In this document: one piece after another, positions 20,694 through 30,252 of the stretch
How the letters are laid out: each line of letters begins with the position of its first letter
How positions within the stretch are numbered: the first letter of the stretch is position 1
NCBI GenBank assembly: GCA_013286045.1
Contig: JABDGM010000006.1
Coordinates: 1-64,000, forward strand
Origin: Planctomycetota bacterium
Lineage (GTDB): Bacteria; Planctomycetota; Planctomycetia; Pirellulales; Lacipirellulaceae
Direction: 5' to 3'
Length of the DNA: 64,000 nucleotides
Program-made: the position numbers and the translations under genes
Notes under the pieces: model-generated
What the model was told of the DNA's origin: nothing
The model's input: the letters and a program-made list of their open reading frames with translations, nothing else
The model's database searches: none

Positions 20694-21479
20694 TCAATCC
20701 CACGCGAGTGCCGGAATCGTCAAAAGTATGATCCGCACATCGAGCCAGAAACTGCGGCGTCGAACGTATGCCGCGTCCAGGCACATCATTTCGGTGAATG
20801 TTGTTTGATTTTTGCCGCATACTTGCCAGAGCCCGGTAATCCCTGGCAGCACGTCAAATCGCCGGCGATGCCAGCCATCATATTGGCCGTAGGGAACTAC
20901 ATCCGGCCGGGGACCAACCAGACTCATTTCGCCGATTAATACGTTGATCAGCTGTGGCAATTCGTCGACTCCGAAGTTGCGGAACAACGCTCCGCCCGGA
21001 ATGACTTCGAGCTCGTGGTCGCGCTTTTGAAGCGGCCGATTGCTCGCCATTAAATCTGCAACGTGCGATTGATGTTGGTCCAACCCATCGTTCACTTCGA
21101 TCGTGCGGAACTTCCACACTCTGAAAGGCTTGCCATCGAGTCCGTAACGCAATTGCCGAAATAGAACGGGGCCCCGCGATACACATTTGATATAGACAGC
21201 GACCGCACACAGAAAAGGCGCGAGCACTAACAGCCCGGCGATTGAGCCAACAATGTCGATCGAGCGCTTCCACATGGGGCACGGCGACCCGGCACTGACA
21301 TTGCGCGAAGCACTTGCGTGACCTACATGTCCGTTTGCCTGTATCTCCCGCGAGCGTTCTTGCTCTTGAATATTGTCGTCCGACGACAGTGCGGCACTTA
21401 GCAGCACGTCATCCGCATTGGACGGCTTGGATTTCCAGGATTGCACTAAGGTAGCGCTATCCGTTGCAACTTGCGACAT
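20694..21479 (-). CDS. Undecaprenyl-phosphate sugar phosphotransferase (WcaJ/WbaP-like initiating transferase)
   Basis: KRSIDIVGSIAGLLVLAPFL; GPVLFRQLRYGLDGKPFRVWKFRT; FGVDELPQLINVLIGEMSLVGPRPD; PGITGLWQV. Confidence 0.93.
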   Translation of the reverse strand: MSQVATDSATLVQSWKSKPSNADDVLLSAALSSDDNIQEQERSREIQANGHVGHASASRNVSAGSPCPMWKRSIDIVGSIAGLLVLAPFLCAVAVYIKCVSRGPVLFRQLRYGLDGKPFRVWKFRTIEVNDGLDQHQSHVADLMASNRPLQKRDHELEVIPGGALFRNFGVDELPQLINVLIGEMSLVGPRPDVVPYGQYDGWHRRRFDVLPGITGLWQVCGKNQTTFTEMMCLDAAYVRRRSFWLDVRIILLTIPALAWD

Positions 21480-21552
21480 TACGTAAACCCTGAATACGAA
21501 GTGCCGTTGCCCGTGAAACGCACTTCGGCCCGTGTCTATTTCGACACTTGTC

Positions 21553-23805
21553 TTACAATCGATCGTCTAACCACCGAGGGACATACCGGCGTTGATTCGC
21601 CAAGACGACCCCCGTCACTCGAATTCCCGCTCGTTCGAGTAGTGCTTTGGCCCGCTGTGCAGTCTGAATTCGCGTCTGATCCGCTTCGACGACAAGCAAC
21701 GACTCATCCGGCCATCCGGCGGCTGCCCGCGTCTCTGTGAGACTCGTCGACGGCAAGTCGATAACGACTAATCCGTATTTTTGTTTTAACTCATTGAGTT
21801 GATGATCACTGCCGACGCCCTGACTTTGGGACGAAGCGGACGACGCTTGCCCCGCCGTCATTACCGAAAGCCGTCCCTCGCTCGCAGGGTGGACACAGGC
21901 TTGTGCCTCTGCAGTTCCTGCTAAGACGTCCCTCCAGCCTGGCGAGCCGTTCAGGCCGAATCGCTCCGCAACATTCCGAGAGCGTTCGTCCGCGTCAATC
22001 AAGAGGACGGGAGCGGTACCACACTCAGCCGCTTGAATTGCAAGTTCCGCGGCAACTCGGCTGCGCGACGCACCGGCTTCGCACCCCACTATGCCGACGG
22101 ATCGGGCCAGGTGATGTCCGTTGCCATTGCCGTTCTCCGACAACAATTGGTGCGCGAGCGGTCGAAGACCGCTCTCCGTGGATGCCATGGCGACCCGGTC
22201 GCGTTTTGCTGCCGCGTGTCCATTCGTATTCTGATGTTTGCGGTATGGGAGGGAGAGCAGCACCGGCACTCCCAATTCGGCCTCCACCTCATCCGACGAC
22301 CGCAGCGTTCCGTCAAACATTTCCGCCAAGACAGGCGTAGCGAACGCCACCCCGAGCGCGATGACAAAGCCTAGTGCGAGCAGCAACGGCTTCTTGGGAG
22401 AAGTTGGTTTGCCGACAAGCGTTGCGGCTTGGGCAACTTTGACATTTTGAATCCCATCTCGACCAAGCGCATCGTTCAAGCGGGCTTGTTCGAGCTTCTC
22501 AACGTGCATCCGATATTTGCCATCCAGGATCTGGACGTTTCGCTCGAGATCTCCGATCTGCACTTCGTCCTCGTTAAGTGCTTTCAGCTCGCTGTTCAAG
22601 TCATCACGCTGCTTTTGTGCCGCCACAAGGCGAGCCTGTTGAGCTTCTTTCTTCGCCTTGGCTTGAAGCAGGTCTAGCTCCAGCTGGCGTTGATTAGGGT
22701 TTAACGCTGCTGTCGTTTGCGTGCGATCATTCGGCATATCCTTCAGAAGCGCTTCGGCTTCTTTTCGCTGCTGCTGAATCTGCTCGAGCAGCGGGTGCCC
22801 ATCGCTATAACGCGCGCGAAGTTTGCTCTCTTCGATTTCCAACTCGTAGAGTTTTGCCCGCATCAGGTCTTTGCCCTCATTGGCAAAGCCGTCCACGCGA
22901 TTGGTCACCAACTCGGGCTGCAGCGAGGCGATGGCTCGCGTCAAATTCTCGATTTCCGCCTCGGAATACGCCAGTTCTCGACCGGCCGAAAGCAATTGCA
23001 GCTCGATATCCTTCAGCTGCTCCGCAAATACGGTCCGCCGGCTTTCGATTGTTGAGATGCCGAATTTGTTTTTGCGGTCGCGCAGCGCATCTTGGGCGCT
23101 GGTGAGTTGCTTCTGTAGCGAATCTGCTTGCTCGGCGAAGAATGCCAGCGACCCTTCCGTGTGGTTGACACGCAGATGCTCATTTAAAAAGACGCTCGTG
23201 ACGGCTTCGACGATGTCGTGTGCTAACTGTGGCGACGCGGCAGAATAGGTCACCGTAAGGACCGTGGAATCCTTCGTCGCGAACGCCTTCAGGCCACTCT
23301 CTAGTTTGCGAATGGCCGATTCTTCGGGTGTCGCCGGGTCGGAAAGATGAAGCGCGGCCATCGCTTGAGCGGCCCGCTCTGTGAACTGCGAAACCGTGGA
23401 ACTTAAAGAGTCGCTCCAAGTGCTCAACTTGGTTTCGCTCGAACCGCTGCTGGGTGCAGGAGTCTTGGCATCTTTGACGATTCGGTCTGCGCCGACCTTT
23501 TCCACGGCATGTTGCATTACTTCGCGCGACAGCATTAACTGCAGCGCCGAATTGACCTCATCCACCTGCGTCTTCTGCAGCATGATGGTCTGGCCAGTCG
23601 TGGCCGTCGGGTCTAGCGCGACGCTTTCGCGACCTACACGAATAAACAGTTTTGCTTCGGATGTGTAGGAGCGCGGATAAAGCGCGATCGCTGCGAGCGT
23701 CAGCAGCATGACGCTGAGGAATAGAAACACCATTCGGCGTCGATAGCGGAATATATTCCGCACGATGCCGCGAGGCGTAATCTGGCGAGGATTGGTCGCA
23801 GACAT
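21553..23805 (-). CDS. Wzz-type chain length determinant fused to a degenerate BY-kinase-like ATPase domain
   Basis: N-terminal TM plus Wzz region, long coiled coil, Walker A'-like VLLIDADERS and VVIDLPS; start at MSATNPRQITPRG (23805). Confidence 0.85.
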   Translation of the reverse strand: MSATNPRQITPRGIVRNIFRYRRRMVFLFLSVMLLTLAAIALYPRSYTSEAKLFIRVGRESVALDPTATTGQTIMLQKTQVDEVNSALQLMLSREVMQHAVEKVGADRIVKDAKTPAPSSGSSETKLSTWSDSLSSTVSQFTERAAQAMAALHLSDPATPEESAIRKLESGLKAFATKDSTVLTVTYSAASPQLAHDIVEAVTSVFLNEHLRVNHTEGSLAFFAEQADSLQKQLTSAQDALRDRKNKFGISTIESRRTVFAEQLKDIELQLLSAGRELAYSEAEIENLTRAIASLQPELVTNRVDGFANEGKDLMRAKLYELEIEESKLRARYSDGHPLLEQIQQQRKEAEALLKDMPNDRTQTTAALNPNQRQLELDLLQAKAKKEAQQARLVAAQKQRDDLNSELKALNEDEVQIGDLERNVQILDGKYRMHVEKLEQARLNDALGRDGIQNVKVAQAATLVGKPTSPKKPLLLALGFVIALGVAFATPVLAEMFDGTLRSSDEVEAELGVPVLLSLPYRKHQNTNGHAAAKRDRVAMASTESGLRPLAHQLLSENGNGNGHHLARSVGIVGCEAGASRSRVAAELAIQAAECGTAPVLLIDADERSRNVAERFGLNGSPGWRDVLAGTAEAQACVHPASEGRLSVMTAGQASSASSQSQGVGSDHQLNELKQKYGLVVIDLPSTSLTETRAAAGWPDESLLVVEADQTRIQTAQRAKALLERAGIRVTGVVLANQRRYVPRWLDDRL

Positions 23806-24295
23806 GGAAGTGGAGAGTCCGGCGATGACGAAACAAAACGCTCTCGCGACTCCATCCGACTTGAGCAATCCGCGCCGGACCGATCCAAGTTCAGGCGGCG
23901 CTTAATTGCGCAGGTGAACCCAGAAAACCGACCAGGCGGTCGCCACAACCCATATCCCTTAATCGTTAGTGTTGCGGCAACCGCTTTACTTTACTCAGAT
24001 ATCTTAAAATCGCCAACGTGCCGCAGTCCTATTTGCCCATTTACAGCGGCTCGATAACCGAAAAATGGCTTGGAATTTATGGAAATCGGGGGCCGAAATC
24101 AGCGCCTAAAACGATATGGGCGAAAGAGTTGTGGACCAACTATTATTCACCTACGCTAGCGAAAATGCGAAATGTGGTAGGAACTTCCTTATGTGATCGA
24201 GTCGAATACAGGGCGGGGGTATACGACAAAACGTCGTCAATGGCAGGGACCTACACTCGGTTTTACGTCAATTCGAACGCTTGCTAGCATTTGCA

Positions 24296-27200
24296 TCAGA
24301 GTGTGTTGATTTCGCGAGGGCCGCCAACAGACCCGCCCCCAATGTCGGCTAGTAAAGCCACGTCAAAATCCTTTAATTCGAAGCGTTCTCTGGCTGCGCG
24401 AGGACCCGACAAGGGCGGAATGGTCAACAGCCGCTCCGCTTTGTCTCGAACTTCAGTTTCAACGTCCGCCAACCAACGAATTTCGCCCCCATCGCGAATG
24501 CCAATGGGTTGACCATTCCTGAAGGCAAGTCGATTGCCGCGCACCGCCGGCACTTTTGCGCCCTTCGTAAGCACACCAATAAGATTCAGCGGGTCCACCG
24601 CCGAAACAACAGCCCACTCGACCTCGCGCGGTTGGTCCCGAAATTTTCTCAGCTGTTCGACCGCCTCAGGCAAAGCAAACTGCTCGCCACCAACCCCGGC
24701 GACAAATCGGCCGCCCCGAATTTCGCCGCGCATTTCCAAGCGTCGATACGCGCGTGCCAGAACTCCCCACGGCGGCGCCAACGACTCACGCCCGACCAAG
24801 TCCCGAAACATCACGCCGTAACGTCGTAACAAAAGCCAGGCCCACTTCTCCGTCCTCGCATCAGCATCCACGGCTTGAACGAATGGCGGAAATAGTGACC
24901 ATCGACCACTATGAGAATAATTTCCTCGTTGTCCGGTTCGTACTGTCCGGCGTTTTCGACCGGCCGCGTGTTTTGACTTCACACCGATGCTGCGAATCGC
25001 CGCAAATCCATCTGCCGTGACCATTCCTAACGCTGCAAGTTCGCGTAGCGCATCATCGAGTTGACTCGGCATTAAATTCGTCAGCGAAAGTAAGTCGCCA
25101 AAGAAAAGGGCCCCATGGCTCTTCAAAGCCTCATAGACGGCTTGAGCATCCCATCGCGCGATGCCAACTGAAATTTCACGCTCGGTGGGCAACAGCCAAT
25201 TTAAATCGTTGCGAAGAACGAGTGAGATCGGCGTAGAACGCGTCAGTCGTACGCCGCGTGACTCGTCACGCATTTGCGGCGGTTCAAGTCTTCCCCAAGC
25301 AACTTCGCCTTTTGCAAACAAGCAATCAAGTTCGTCCGGATCGTAGGCCAAACGTGCTGGTAGTAGATCGTGTTCCCAAGCGCCAAGAGGCGCCTCAAAG
25401 CCCTGGAGTCGGCCAATTACGTTTTTCGCAGCATGCTCGCCCGCCGGGTGATCGCCAACAACGCCTTGATATTCCAGCAGAAACCGCATAAAAGCGATTT
25501 CGTCGACCGGCGCAATTTGCCGTCGCAAGCGGTCCATAGTCTGACGATGAATTCGCGCTAGCAATCGCCGCTCGCACCACTCCACCTCTTTTGCACCCGG
25601 CGTGAAATGCCCGCGTAGGACGAAGCCAGCCAACTCCAGGTGTTCCAGTGCGATTTGGGCATTCTCAGTACTCAAACCAAGATCCGATGCGATCCGCTCG
25701 GCCCTCACCGGCCCTACTATTTCCAATCTCCCACGCACTAGAAAGCTGCAAGCTTCGTCTTTCGAAACGCCCGCTTGCAACGATTCAGGCAACGCGGCCG
25801 GCGTTTCACCGTTTGCCAGGCCCACCGCCGCATTCACAATCGGCCAACGTTCGGTCGCAATCCACAGGACAGGTCCGTCCGTGACTTCGCGACGTATTGC
25901 ACGCTGTCGGGTTTCTAACTCACTAAAGAATTCAAGCCAGTCTCCGCATTCGGTTTCCGGCATCGCTCCAGTTGAAAGTAGGACATCGTGCAATTCGTCT
26001 GCATCGCGAACGATCGGCCATGCGTCCGACCGCACCTGGTCGATGGCCGCCGGATCGAGCTGACCCAAATCGCGAACGTCATCGGCACGGAAAGTTCGGC
26101 GCACCGCCACTGCGCGGGCTCGCCGTTCTTCGATCGGGGCGTCATCCAAAAACGTGTAAACATTCGAATTCACTAGTTGATGGCTGAACGGCGATGGCTC
26201 ACGAGTGTCTCGCCCTATCAATTGAATTTTGCCGGATTCGATATCGCGCAGAATGTCCATCCATCGCGAATAATCCATCACTTCGTTCAGGCAATCATGT
26301 ACGGTTTGCCGAACCAGTGGGTGATTGGGCGGCTCGAGGTCGCCGGTGCGATGCTCAAAGCACGCCGTCTGCATCGGGAAGACCGACGTCAGCAAATCTT
26401 CGGCGCGAAATCGCTGCAGATAAGGTGGAACTTTTTTGCCGCCGCGAAGCCGGAGCACGGCCAGTGCGCGAGTCACGTTCCACCGCCAGCGAACGCCGAA
26501 CATCGGCGCCGCCAACAATGCTTGGGTTAGTACCGACTCGGCAATGGACGGTTCGAGCAACGAAAGCATCTGCTCCAACGGAAAGCTCTGCTGCGGCCCC
26601 ATGGCCAGCACGATTCCGTTGTCATCGGCGATTGCTTGCAGCTCAAAATCAAAGTTTCGGCAGAAGCACTTTCGAAGCGCCAAGCCCCAAGCACGATTGA
26701 TCCGTGCTCCGAATGGCGCGTGAATAACGAGCTGCATGCCGCCGGATTCATCGAAAAATCGCTCAAATACCACGCGGCGCTGGCTTGGAATAACGCCAAT
26801 CGCCCCTCCCTGCGCGGCAACGTATGCGACGGCTTGCTGTGCAGCCCATTCATTCGCGCCCGTTTCCTTCTGAAGCCAAGAAACTGCTCGGTCGTTTGAG
26901 CCTTCGGCTTGCTCCCATATTTCCTCTCGGAGCTCCGAGAACTCTTGAGACAACTCGGGCGTGCGTCCAGGCGCTTCGCCGAGCCAAAACGGAACGGTCG
27001 CCGGTGCCCCATGCGCATCACGGACAGTCACCTCGCCACCGCGAACATACAGGATTCGCCACGACGTGTTTCCCAATTGGAAGACGTTGCCGGTTTGACT
27101 TTCCATCGCGAAGTCTTCGTTGAGCGTGCCAACGAACGTGCGATCGCCCTCGGTGACAACGCGATAATCGGCCATCTCCGGAATGGCGCCGCCCGAGGTG

Positions 27201-28675
27201 AGCGCCGAAATACGCGAATTCCGCCGACCGCGCAATCGATGATGAATTTGATCGCGGTGAAGGTACGCTCCGGTGCGATTACCGGCGGCGATCCCCTCGC
27301 TTAACATCGCAACGACTTCATCAAAATTGCGGCGATCAAGATTGCAATATGGCCACGCTTCGCGACACATGGCATAGAGGTCATCCTCCTGCCACTCGTC
27401 GCATGCCACAGCTGCTACAATTTGCTGTGCTAAAATATCTAGCGGCGCGGTTGGAATCTCTACGCGATCCAATCGTCCTCGCTTTACGGCTCGAACAAGT
27501 GCGAGCGATTCGAGCAGCTCATCGCGGGTTAAGGCAAATAGTCGCCCCTTAGGCACTCGGCCCAGGGCATGCCCGGCGCGTCCCACACGCTGCAAAAAAG
27601 TGGCGATCGAGCGTGGCGACCCGATTTGGCAGACCAAGTCGATGTAGCCAATATCAATTCCCAGTTCGAGCGATGCCGTCGCCACGATCGCTTTCAGTTG
27701 GCCCGCTTTGAGCTGCTCCTCCGCTCTCAATCGCGTCTCGCGCGAGAGACTGCCGTGGTGACTCGCGATCGACCCCTTCCCGAGCTTCTCCTCAAGGAAA
27801 TGCGTTACGCGCTCGGCCAGTCGCCGCGTGTTTACAAATACGAGCGTGCTTCGATGACTGTTGATCAGCTCGCACAATCGTGCGTAAATCTCCTGCCAGG
27901 TTTCCACCGAACACACCGCCGATAGCTCGCTTGGCGGCACTTCCACGGCTAAATCCAGCTCGCGCACGTGACCGATGTCGATCACACGGCAATTCGAAGA
28001 ACCATCGGCTCCGATATTAGCCGAACCGACGAGGAATCGAGCGATATCTTCAATCGGCCGTTGAGTGGCTGACAGCCCGATTCGCGTCGGCCGCTTGCTA
28101 CATAAATGATCCAACCTGGCCAGCGAGAGCGTTAAATGCGATCCTCGCTTATCGCGCGCAAGCGCGTGGATTTCGTCGACAATTACGGTGCGGACATTGC
28201 GCAAAATCTCCCGACTTTTAGCGCTCGTGAGCAACAGATAGAACGATTCGGGCGTTGTTACCAGGATATGCGGCGCTTTTCGGAGCATCGCCTGCCGGTC
28301 TTTGGCCGGCGTATCGCCTGTCCTGACTGCGACGCGAATTGGCAGCGGGTCTGCCCCGGCCGCGATGGCGATTTGATGAATCTCCGCCAGTGGCTCCTGC
28401 AGATTTCGATGGATGTCGTTGCTTAGCGCCTTCAGTGGCGAAACGTAAACTACCTGCGTCTCATCCGGCAACGTTCGGTCGAGCGATTGGCGAAGCAATT
28501 GATCGATCGATGCAAGAAACGCGGCCAGCGTCTTGCCTGAACCGGTCGGAGCGGCCAGCAGCGTGTGGTTTCCGCCAACAATGGCCGGCCAGCTCTGCGC
28601 CTGCGCTTCGCTCGGCGCAGAGAATCGGCTCGCAAACCATTCACGTATAAAGGGATGGAAATACTCGAGCGGCAT
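24296..28675 (-). CDS. lhr: Large ATP-dependent DEAD/DEAH helicase, Lhr family
   Basis: LLAAPTGSGKTLAAFLASID, VDEIHALARDKRGSHLTLSLARLD, GSPRSIATFLQRVGRAGH; 1459 aa with long C-terminal region. Confidence 0.93.
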   Translation of the reverse strand: MPLEYFHPFIREWFASRFSAPSEAQAQSWPAIVGGNHTLLAAPTGSGKTLAAFLASIDQLLRQSLDRTLPDETQVVYVSPLKALSNDIHRNLQEPLAEIHQIAIAAGADPLPIRVAVRTGDTPAKDRQAMLRKAPHILVTTPESFYLLLTSAKSREILRNVRTVIVDEIHALARDKRGSHLTLSLARLDHLCSKRPTRIGLSATQRPIEDIARFLVGSANIGADGSSNCRVIDIGHVRELDLAVEVPPSELSAVCSVETWQEIYARLCELINSHRSTLVFVNTRRLAERVTHFLEEKLGKGSIASHHGSLSRETRLRAEEQLKAGQLKAIVATASLELGIDIGYIDLVCQIGSPRSIATFLQRVGRAGHALGRVPKGRLFALTRDELLESLALVRAVKRGRLDRVEIPTAPLDILAQQIVAAVACDEWQEDDLYAMCREAWPYCNLDRRNFDEVVAMLSEGIAAGNRTGAYLHRDQIHHRLRGRRNSRISALTSGGAIPEMADYRVVTEGDRTFVGTLNEDFAMESQTGNVFQLGNTSWRILYVRGGEVTVRDAHGAPATVPFWLGEAPGRTPELSQEFSELREEIWEQAEGSNDRAVSWLQKETGANEWAAQQAVAYVAAQGGAIGVIPSQRRVVFERFFDESGGMQLVIHAPFGARINRAWGLALRKCFCRNFDFELQAIADDNGIVLAMGPQQSFPLEQMLSLLEPSIAESVLTQALLAAPMFGVRWRWNVTRALAVLRLRGGKKVPPYLQRFRAEDLLTSVFPMQTACFEHRTGDLEPPNHPLVRQTVHDCLNEVMDYSRWMDILRDIESGKIQLIGRDTREPSPFSHQLVNSNVYTFLDDAPIEERRARAVAVRRTFRADDVRDLGQLDPAAIDQVRSDAWPIVRDADELHDVLLSTGAMPETECGDWLEFFSELETRQRAIRREVTDGPVLWIATERWPIVNAAVGLANGETPAALPESLQAGVSKDEACSFLVRGRLEIVGPVRAERIASDLGLSTENAQIALEHLELAGFVLRGHFTPGAKEVEWCERRLLARIHRQTMDRLRRQIAPVDEIAFMRFLLEYQGVVGDHPAGEHAAKNVIGRLQGFEAPLGAWEHDLLPARLAYDPDELDCLFAKGEVAWGRLEPPQMRDESRGVRLTRSTPISLVLRNDLNWLLPTEREISVGIARWDAQAVYEALKSHGALFFGDLLSLTNLMPSQLDDALRELAALGMVTADGFAAIRSIGVKSKHAAGRKRRTVRTGQRGNYSHSGRWSLFPPFVQAVDADARTEKWAWLLLRRYGVMFRDLVGRESLAPPWGVLARAYRRLEMRGEIRGGRFVAGVGGEQFALPEAVEQLRKFRDQPREVEWAVVSAVDPLNLIGVLTKGAKVPAVRGNRLAFRNGQPIGIRDGGEIRWLADVETEVRDKAERLLTIPPLSGPRAARERFELKDFDVALLADIGGGSVGGPREINTL

Positions 28676-28729
28676 TCCAACATTATAGGCGCGTCCACGC
28701 GCCGGGGCAGCCGCCCAGCACTCGCAAGG

Positions 28730-30103
28730 CTATCCTTTCATCACCTCGAATTTGCCCGGAACCGGTACAGGATAAAATCCGTCCTTGTCCGGCACGACGG
28801 AGGGCATCGCCGCGAAGTCATAAGATTGCGGCGAAAGATCGATACCCTTCTTAAGCGCATCTTCCCACTTAACTGCCTTGCCGGAATATGTTGCCATCCG
28901 GCCTAAGATCGCCGTCATTGTGGATTCAGCGCCGTATTGCACTTCGTTATAGATTTGCCCGTCGCGTAACGCGGCAAATAAGTCGTGGTGCTCCTGATGG
29001 TGGTTGTCGAGCTTCGGTCCAGGGCTCTTCCACTTGCCGTCCTTCGTAATGATCAAACCACCGGCGGTGTCGTCGATATCGAGCGTTCCCTTCGAGCCGT
29101 GTGCGTGCTCGCGAACTTCGGAATCGCAATCCGGCATGTGTCGGCATTGGCTGAACATCTTCGTCCCGTCGGCAAAAGTGTATTCCACGGCGTGATGGTC
29201 GAAGATTTGACCGTACTCTTTGCCTGTCCGCACTTGCCGCCCGCCCATGCCTTGTGCCATGACCGGATGAGCGCCGTGAATCCAGGTACCGACGTCCAAA
29301 TTGTGAATATGCTGCTCGACGATATGATCGCCGCAAAGCCACGTGAAGTAATACCAATTGCGCATTTGGTATTCCATTTCCGTCTGCTCGGGCTTGCGCG
29401 GGCGAACCCAGAGCCCATGATCGTTCCAATACACGCGTGTGCAAATCAAGTCGCCGATCGCGCCGTCGTGAATTCGCTTGATGGTTTCCACGTAGCGCGG
29501 ATCATGCCGGCGTTGCAAACCAACGGCTACCATCAGGTTCTTTTCTTTGGCCTTTTCGTTGGTCGCAAGGACACGACGGATTCCAGGCGCATCGGTCGCC
29601 AGTGGCTTTTCCATGAATATGTGCTTGCCGGCCTCGACAGCCGCATCGAAATGGATCGGCCGAAAATGCGGCGGCGTAGCGATCACCATCAGGTCAACAC
29701 CGCTGTCGATCGCTTGGTGATAGGCATCGAAGCCCGAAAACTGTCGCTCCGCCGGTACGTTGACCGTGGAATCTTTGAACAGAGGATCCCCATCGCGCCG
29801 ACCACGTTCCACCGCTTTGTTGACGTTATCTAAACAAGCCTGCACGTTATCGGGGAACGCGTCCGCCATCGCCCACAGCGTGACTTTTCCTTTGGTGGCG
29901 AGTGCCTGAGTAGCCGCTCCAGTGCCACGTCCACCGCAGCCGATCAGCGCGATTTTGATTTCGTCGCTGCCGCCTGGGTGTGCGCCCCGCGCAATCCGGG
30001 CGCTAACGCCCGTTAGTACGACCCCCCCCACCAATGCCGATGACGTCTTCAAAAAAGTGCGACGTGAAGAATCGGCACCGATTTGATCGCTATTCTCGAA
30101 CAT
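28730..30103 (-). CDS. TAT-exported Gfo/Idh/MocA oxidoreductase
   Basis: SSRRTFLKTSSALVGGVVLTG TAT-like leader; IKIALIGCGGRGTGAATQAL; HIFMEKPLATDAPGIRRVL. Confidence 0.9.
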   Translation of the reverse strand: MFENSDQIGADSSRRTFLKTSSALVGGVVLTGVSARIARGAHPGGSDEIKIALIGCGGRGTGAATQALATKGKVTLWAMADAFPDNVQACLDNVNKAVERGRRDGDPLFKDSTVNVPAERQFSGFDAYHQAIDSGVDLMVIATPPHFRPIHFDAAVEAGKHIFMEKPLATDAPGIRRVLATNEKAKEKNLMVAVGLQRRHDPRYVETIKRIHDGAIGDLICTRVYWNDHGLWVRPRKPEQTEMEYQMRNWYYFTWLCGDHIVEQHIHNLDVGTWIHGAHPVMAQGMGGRQVRTGKEYGQIFDHHAVEYTFADGTKMFSQCRHMPDCDSEVREHAHGSKGTLDIDDTAGGLIITKDGKWKSPGPKLDNHHQEHHDLFAALRDGQIYNEVQYGAESTMTAILGRMATYSGKAVKWEDALKKGIDLSPQSYDFAAMPSVVPDKDGFYPVPVPGKFEVMKG

Positions 30104-30252
30104 ATTGAACTCCGCTTGTGAATTGGGGGCGGTGGGACACCAGAGCGGTGAATCGCCAACCGAAGGTGGGATGCGTTCAATATACCTGCCGATTAAACGG
30201 ATGCGAAGAGTTGAACAAGTTCTGCGATAATGCCTGGCTGTGTTTTGTTTCC

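Noticed and set aside
24018-24287. 89-aa ORF in the intergenic region upstream of the EPS cluster
   Set aside because: No family resemblance or convincing start context; the region more likely holds the EPS promoter/leader, but I could not identify a specific promoter.
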